Made by a program: the position numbers and the translations under genes | The notes under the pieces: generated by a model | What the model saw: the letters and a program-made list of their open reading frames with translations, nothing else | Databases searched by the model: none | Told to the model about the DNA's origin: nothing | Assembly: GCF_001982635.1 (NCBI RefSeq) | Contig: NZ_MKFI01000006.1 | Location: 107,113 to 171,112, forward strand | Direction of reading: 5' to 3' | DNA length: 64,000 nt | Source of the DNA: Bradyrhizobium mercantei | Lineage (GTDB): Bacteria; Pseudomonadota; Alphaproteobacteria; Rhizobiales; Xanthobacteraceae | In this document: one piece after another, positions 60,654 through 64,000 of the stretch | Position numbering within the stretch: position 1 is the stretch's first letter | Layout of the letters: the number at the start of each line of letters is the position of its first letter

Positions 60654-61883
60654 ATGAGCAAGGCCGCTCGGTTCGATTATGGCTGGGTCGTGGTCGGCGC
60701 GGGCGCGCTGATGACCTGCGTCGGCTTCGGCACCATGCTGTCGCTCGCGGTGTTCCTGCAGCCAATCTCGGATGCGATGGGCTGGTCGCGCGCCGGCATC
60801 TCGGCGGCGGCGACGCTGGACTTCCTCTGCATGGGTTTTGCGGCGTTCGCCTGGGGCGCGCTGTCCGACCGCTTCGGCACCCGCATCGTGGTGCTGGCCG
60901 GCAGCCTGCTGCTCGGGCTCGGCCTCGTGAGCGCAAGCCAGGCGCAGAGCCTGTGGCAATTCCAGCTCTGCTTCGGCGTGCTGATCGGGATCGCCGCCGG
61001 CAGCTTCTATGCGCCGATGATGGCGCTGGCGAGCGCCTGGATCGACAAGCATCGCAGCCTCGCGGTCGCACTCGTTTCGGCCGGCATGGGCGTATCGCCG
61101 CTGACGGTCGCGCCATCGGCGAGCTGGCTGATCACGGCCTATGACTGGCGCTTCGCGATGCTCGTGATCGGCATCGCCGCATGGGCGCTCTTGATCCCCG
61201 CATCGTTCCTGGTGCGCCCGGCGCCGCAGGGAACGACGGTTGCGACCAACGCGCCCACCGCGGGCGCGCCGCAAACCGAATGGACCGCAGCGCAGGCGCT
61301 GCGCACGCCGCAATTCATCACGCTCGCGCTGGCGCATTTCGCCTGCTGCGCGGCGCATTCGGGGCCGATCTTCCACATGGTCTCCTACGCCATGGTCTGC
61401 GGCATCGCGCCGTTGACTGCGGTCACGGTCTACAGCCTCGCCGGCTTCTCCGGGCTCGGCGGCCGGCTGCTGCTCGGCGTGCTCGCCGACCGGCTCGGCG
61501 CCAAGCCGGTTTTGGTCGGCGGCCTCCTGGTGCAGGCGCTGTCGATCGCGACGTATCTTGCGGTGGCGCAGCTCGGGCAGTTCTACGCGCTGTCGGTCGT
61601 GTTCGGCCTCGCCTATGGCGGCGTGATGCCGCTCTATGCCGTGCTGGTGCGCGAGTTCTTCGGCGCGCGCATCATGGGCACCGTGTTCGGCGCGGTGTCG
61701 GCGTTTGCGAGCCTCGGCATGGCGCTCGGGCCGTGGGCCGGCGGTTACGTGTTCGACACGTTCCACGGCTATACATGGCTGCACGCCGGTTCCTTCGCGA
61801 TCGGCCTCGCCGCGGTTGCCGTGGCGCTGAGTTTCTCGACCAAGCGCCAGCCGTCGCTCGATCTCGGGCGCGCCGCCGCCTGA
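60654..61883 (+). CDS. MFS transporter (12 helices, OFA/MCT-like)
   Basis: A 409-residue transporter. Helix 1 is WVVVGAGALMTCVGFGTMLSLAVF, followed by FLQPISDAMGWSRAGIS, a start typical of the oxalate/formate and monocarboxylate group. Loop 2-3 carries GALSDRFGTR and the mirrored loop 8-9 has LGVLADRLGAKP. The substrate is probably an organic anion but cannot be fixed. The next gene on the strand is an acyl-CoA-dehydrogenase-fold flavoprotein 150 bp away, which may share the substrate route. Confidence 0.88.
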   Translation: MSKAARFDYGWVVVGAGALMTCVGFGTMLSLAVFLQPISDAMGWSRAGISAAATLDFLCMGFAAFAWGALSDRFGTRIVVLAGSLLLGLGLVSASQAQSLWQFQLCFGVLIGIAAGSFYAPMMALASAWIDKHRSLAVALVSAGMGVSPLTVAPSASWLITAYDWRFAMLVIGIAAWALLIPASFLVRPAPQGTTVATNAPTAGAPQTEWTAAQALRTPQFITLALAHFACCAAHSGPIFHMVSYAMVCGIAPLTAVTVYSLAGFSGLGGRLLLGVLADRLGAKPVLVGGLLVQALSIATYLAVAQLGQFYALSVVFGLAYGGVMPLYAVLVREFFGARIMGTVFGAVSAFASLGMALGPWAGGYVFDTFHGYTWLHAGSFAIGLAAVAVALSFSTKRQPSLDLGRAAA

Positions 61884-62033
61884 GCGCGGATGAATCCACG
61901 CTCGCGCATCGCTGACGGATAGCTGATCTGCGTCGGCGCCGTCCCGCCTTGGCTTCCCTTGCCCTCCTTTGCCGGATGGGCCACCATCGCGTGACCCGCC
62001 CAACAAGAACGTCAGAAGGCGCCGAGGAAACGC

Positions 62034-63206
62034 ATGAACAAGCCGCAGGGAGTAGACCTTGTCGAGCGGGCGCGCGCGCTGGCGCCGCTGATCACGAGTG
62101 AAGCCGACGAGATCGAACGGACGCGACGGCTGACGCCTTCCGTCACATCGGCGCTGGTCGAGAACGGGCTCTATCGCGCGCTGCTGCCGAAGCGTTTCGG
62201 CGGCGCCGAGGCGACGCTGGACGCCTTCATGCAGATGCAGGAGGAGATCGCCAAGGCCGACGCCTCGACCGCCTGGTGCCTCGGCCAGTGCAGCGTCTGC
62301 GCCATGACCGCAGCCTATCTCGAGCCCGACGCCGCCCACGAGATCTTCAACACCGCGCCCGGCATCCTGGCCTGGGGTGCGATCGCCCATGAGGTCCGCG
62401 CCGAGCCCGGCGGCTATCGCGCCAGTGCGCGCTGGGACTTCGCCTCGGGCTCGCGGCAGGCGAGTTGGCTCGGCGCCCATGTCCGCATCGTTGAGGCCGA
62501 CGGTTCGCCGCGCAAGAAGGCCGACGGCTCGCCGGAGATCCGCACCATCCTGTTCCCGATGTCGCAAGCGACAATGTACGACGTCTGGGACGTGATCGGC
62601 CTGAAGGGCACCGGCACCGATTCCTATTCGGTCGACAACCTCTTCATTCCGGACAAATTCGCGGCGCTGCGCGACGATCCCGCCGCGTGCCGCGAGCCGG
62701 GCCCGCTCTACAAGCTCTCCACCAACATGGTGTTCAGCATGGGCTTTGCCGCCACCGCGCTCGGCGTCGCGCGCGCCATGCTGGATGCGGCGACCGAGCT
62801 TGCGCGCGGCAAGACCCCGCAAGGCCTCAAGGCGATGCGCGACAACAACGCCGTGCAGGGCCAGATCGGCCGCACCGAGGCCAGCCTGCGCGCCGCGCGC
62901 GCCTATCTGTATGCGACGGCACACGAGGTCTGGAGCGATCTCGCCCGCGGTGAAGCGATCAGCGAGGCGCACCGGATCGCGATCCGCATCGCCTCGACCT
63001 GGACCATCCACCAGTCCGCCGCGGTGGTCGACATCGCCTATCACATGTCCGGCGCGACCGCGGTATTCGCGAAGAATCCTTTCGAGCGACGGTTTCGTGA
63101 CATGCACGCGATCGCCCAGCAGATCCAGGCCCGCGACACGCAGTATGAGGACGCCGGCAAGGCGATCCTGTCGGGCAATCTCGCAGCACCGCCGACGACG
63201 CGCTGA
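62034..63206 (+). CDS. acyl-CoA dehydrogenase-fold flavoprotein, monooxygenase-like
   Basis: A 390-residue protein of the acyl-CoA dehydrogenase superfamily. The N-terminal helical domain has ALVENGLYRALLPKRFGGAE and EEIAKADASTAWCLGQCS; the middle sheet domain has WDFASGSRQASWLGA and GLKGTGTDSYSVDNLFIP. In the C-terminal domain there is no clear catalytic Glu in an acyl-CoA setting. This pattern is shared with reduced-flavin monooxygenases (HpaB/HsaA, DszC-like group D) and sets it apart from true acyl-CoA dehydrogenases. A reductase partner is not adjacent. The substrate is unknown. Confidence 0.83.
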   Translation: MNKPQGVDLVERARALAPLITSEADEIERTRRLTPSVTSALVENGLYRALLPKRFGGAEATLDAFMQMQEEIAKADASTAWCLGQCSVCAMTAAYLEPDAAHEIFNTAPGILAWGAIAHEVRAEPGGYRASARWDFASGSRQASWLGAHVRIVEADGSPRKKADGSPEIRTILFPMSQATMYDVWDVIGLKGTGTDSYSVDNLFIPDKFAALRDDPAACREPGPLYKLSTNMVFSMGFAATALGVARAMLDAATELARGKTPQGLKAMRDNNAVQGQIGRTEASLRAARAYLYATAHEVWSDLARGEAISEAHRIAIRIASTWTIHQSAAVVDIAYHMSGATAVFAKNPFERRFRDMHAIAQQIQARDTQYEDAGKAILSGNLAAPPTTR

Positions 63207-63438
63207 GGCGCGATGAAGTCAGATTGAAGCAGGGCGCGCACCGATACGTCGCAATGTCGGCTTTCCCCTAGCACCGGACATCGCCGCGTGACCACGGTAT
63301 GTCCGTTATGGGCCAACAAGAGACACTGGCGGCCTGGCGTGGTTGCGCGATATTATCGATGCAACCCTTGACGGCAACGACAAGATTTGGAAAGTGGTAG
63401 CCACTCAGGGCTCCTCACTAGTCGCTTAGAAATGAACG

Positions 63439-63663
63439 ATGCGCATATTTTGGGTCGGATGCGGACTTATCGCTGTTCTCACACTTGTCGTCGTTCCTTA
63501 TGTGTCAAATGATCAATGCAAGAAGCGATGGGAGCCAATGAAACAGGAGGCTTATTGGGATTGGCAAGCAGGGTGCGTGGTGAAAATTGGACGTGCCCTC
63601 GTTCGTGAGGAGAACGTCCAGATCGGCCCCGCGATAAAGTTCAATGCGCCGAAATCAAACTAG
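63439..63663 (+). CDS. small membrane-anchored protein, low GC, unknown function
   Basis: A 74-residue protein starting MRIFWVGCGLIAVLTLVVVP, a likely uncleaved signal anchor, followed by a polar part (CKKRWEPMKQEAYWDWQAGC) with two cysteines. The gene is clearly poorer in GC than its neighbours, suggesting recent arrival. The flanking 63207-63438 gap holds nothing recognisable. Confidence 0.55.
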   Translation: MRIFWVGCGLIAVLTLVVVPYVSNDQCKKRWEPMKQEAYWDWQAGCVVKIGRALVREENVQIGPAIKFNAPKSN

Positions 63664-63774
63664 GCACAATTTTACTTTGAACCAGCGCTCCTCGGGCAAT
63701 TGCTAACAACGGCCCGTCGTTCGGAACAGGCGGCTACCGAGAAAGCGCGGCTAACAGGGTTTTAAAGAGGTTTA

Positions 63775-64000
63775 ATGTCCATTCCCGCCCTGATCCTCTC
63801 GCTCGTCGCCAGCCTGCTGAAGCCGCTGGCGGTCGAATCGTCATCGATGGCCCCGACAATTTTGGTCGGCGACAGCGTCAGCATCGTCGCCTATGCCGCC
63901 GACACGATTCCGGGGCGTGGTGATGTCGTTGCGTTGACGTCGCTCAAGTCAGGCACCTCGGCTCCGTTCCTCAAGCGGGTGGTCGGATTGCCGGGCGATC
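63775..64000 (+). CDS. lepB: signal peptidase I, 5' part only
   Basis: Seventy-five codons are visible before the window ends. The frame starts MSIPALILSLVASLLKPL, a single short membrane anchor, then VESSSMAPTILVGD with the nucleophile Ser24 and FLKRVVGLPGD with the general base Lys67. These are the two catalytic boxes of type I leader peptidases. The N-terminus is shorter than in E. coli, with one helix only. AAAGAGG lies just before the ATG. Confidence 0.88.
   Translation, partial: MSIPALILSLVASLLKPLAVESSSMAPTILVGDSVSIVAYAADTIPGRGDVVALTSLKSGTSAPFLKRVVGLPGD

Noticed and set aside
60468..63107. An 879-codon minus-strand frame opposite the MFS and flavoprotein genes
   Set aside because: It spans two unrelated plus-strand genes and has Arg/His/Ala-rich composition with no recognisable domain.

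Overview
The window is a stretch of high-GC alphaproteobacterial chromosome, most likely Bradyrhizobium or a close relative in the Nitrobacteraceae. The signs are the order pckA (minus strand) - chvI - chvG - short hprK - EIIA-Man - HPr, a CYP199A-type P450, a TTG-started pyrE, and many short palindromic repeats of the kind scattered through these genomes. About 60 protein genes are called. No tRNA, rRNA, CRISPR array or prophage was recognised.

Layout. 1-5.1 kb: end of a small protein gene, a DHA2 drug exporter, a type II NADH dehydrogenase, and an AraC regulator divergent from a cysteine hydrolase. 5.4-11.5 kb: a methoxy-aromatic module (LivK-like binding protein, CYP199A P450, MarR regulator, feruloyl-CoA synthase, second MarR regulator). 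11.5-22.4 kb: a nitrogen-scavenging regulon. Allophanate hydrolase (atzF-like) faces an operon encoding a peptide-type ABC transporter, AtzG/E/H-like proteins and a GntR regulator. Both transcription units carry a sigma-54 promoter match. 22.4-30.5 kb: a kinase-like phosphotransferase with an altered catalytic loop, a lone UgpB-like binding protein, and a DctP-like receptor followed by a three-gene histidine kinase/response regulator relay with no transporter membrane genes. 30.7-38 kb: polA (its proofreading residues look lost), a LysE exporter, a GST, pyrE and two poorly known genes. 38.1-38.5 kb: a 400-bp unit in which a GIY-YIG nuclease gene is enclosed by a perfect 36-bp inverted repeat. 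39-45.7 kb: glycogen phosphorylase, a thioesterase-like protein, arginase and pckA. 46.6-51.6 kb: a HugZ-like protein and the ChvI/ChvG - HprK - PTS-Ntr-type control locus. 51.8-55.7 kb: a glycosyltransferase and a two-gene unit of a secreted M15 peptidase and a secreted caspase-like protein with two YARHG domains. 55.9-60 kb: lepA (EF4) and an HxlR-controlled DoxX/SDR/MAPEG cluster. 60-64 kb: a small secreted protein, an MFS transporter, an acyl-CoA-dehydrogenase-fold flavoprotein, a small low-GC gene and the start of signal peptidase I.

Palindromic repeats of at least five families fill the gaps. Several share CGTC...GACG ends with the GIY-YIG unit. One copy lies in frame inside the linker of a fused ABC ATPase, and one long inverted repeat separates the binding-protein gene from its permease genes. 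The most unusual items are the GIY-YIG/inverted-repeat unit, the sigma-54-linked atz-like regulon, and the solute-receptor-coupled phosphorelay.
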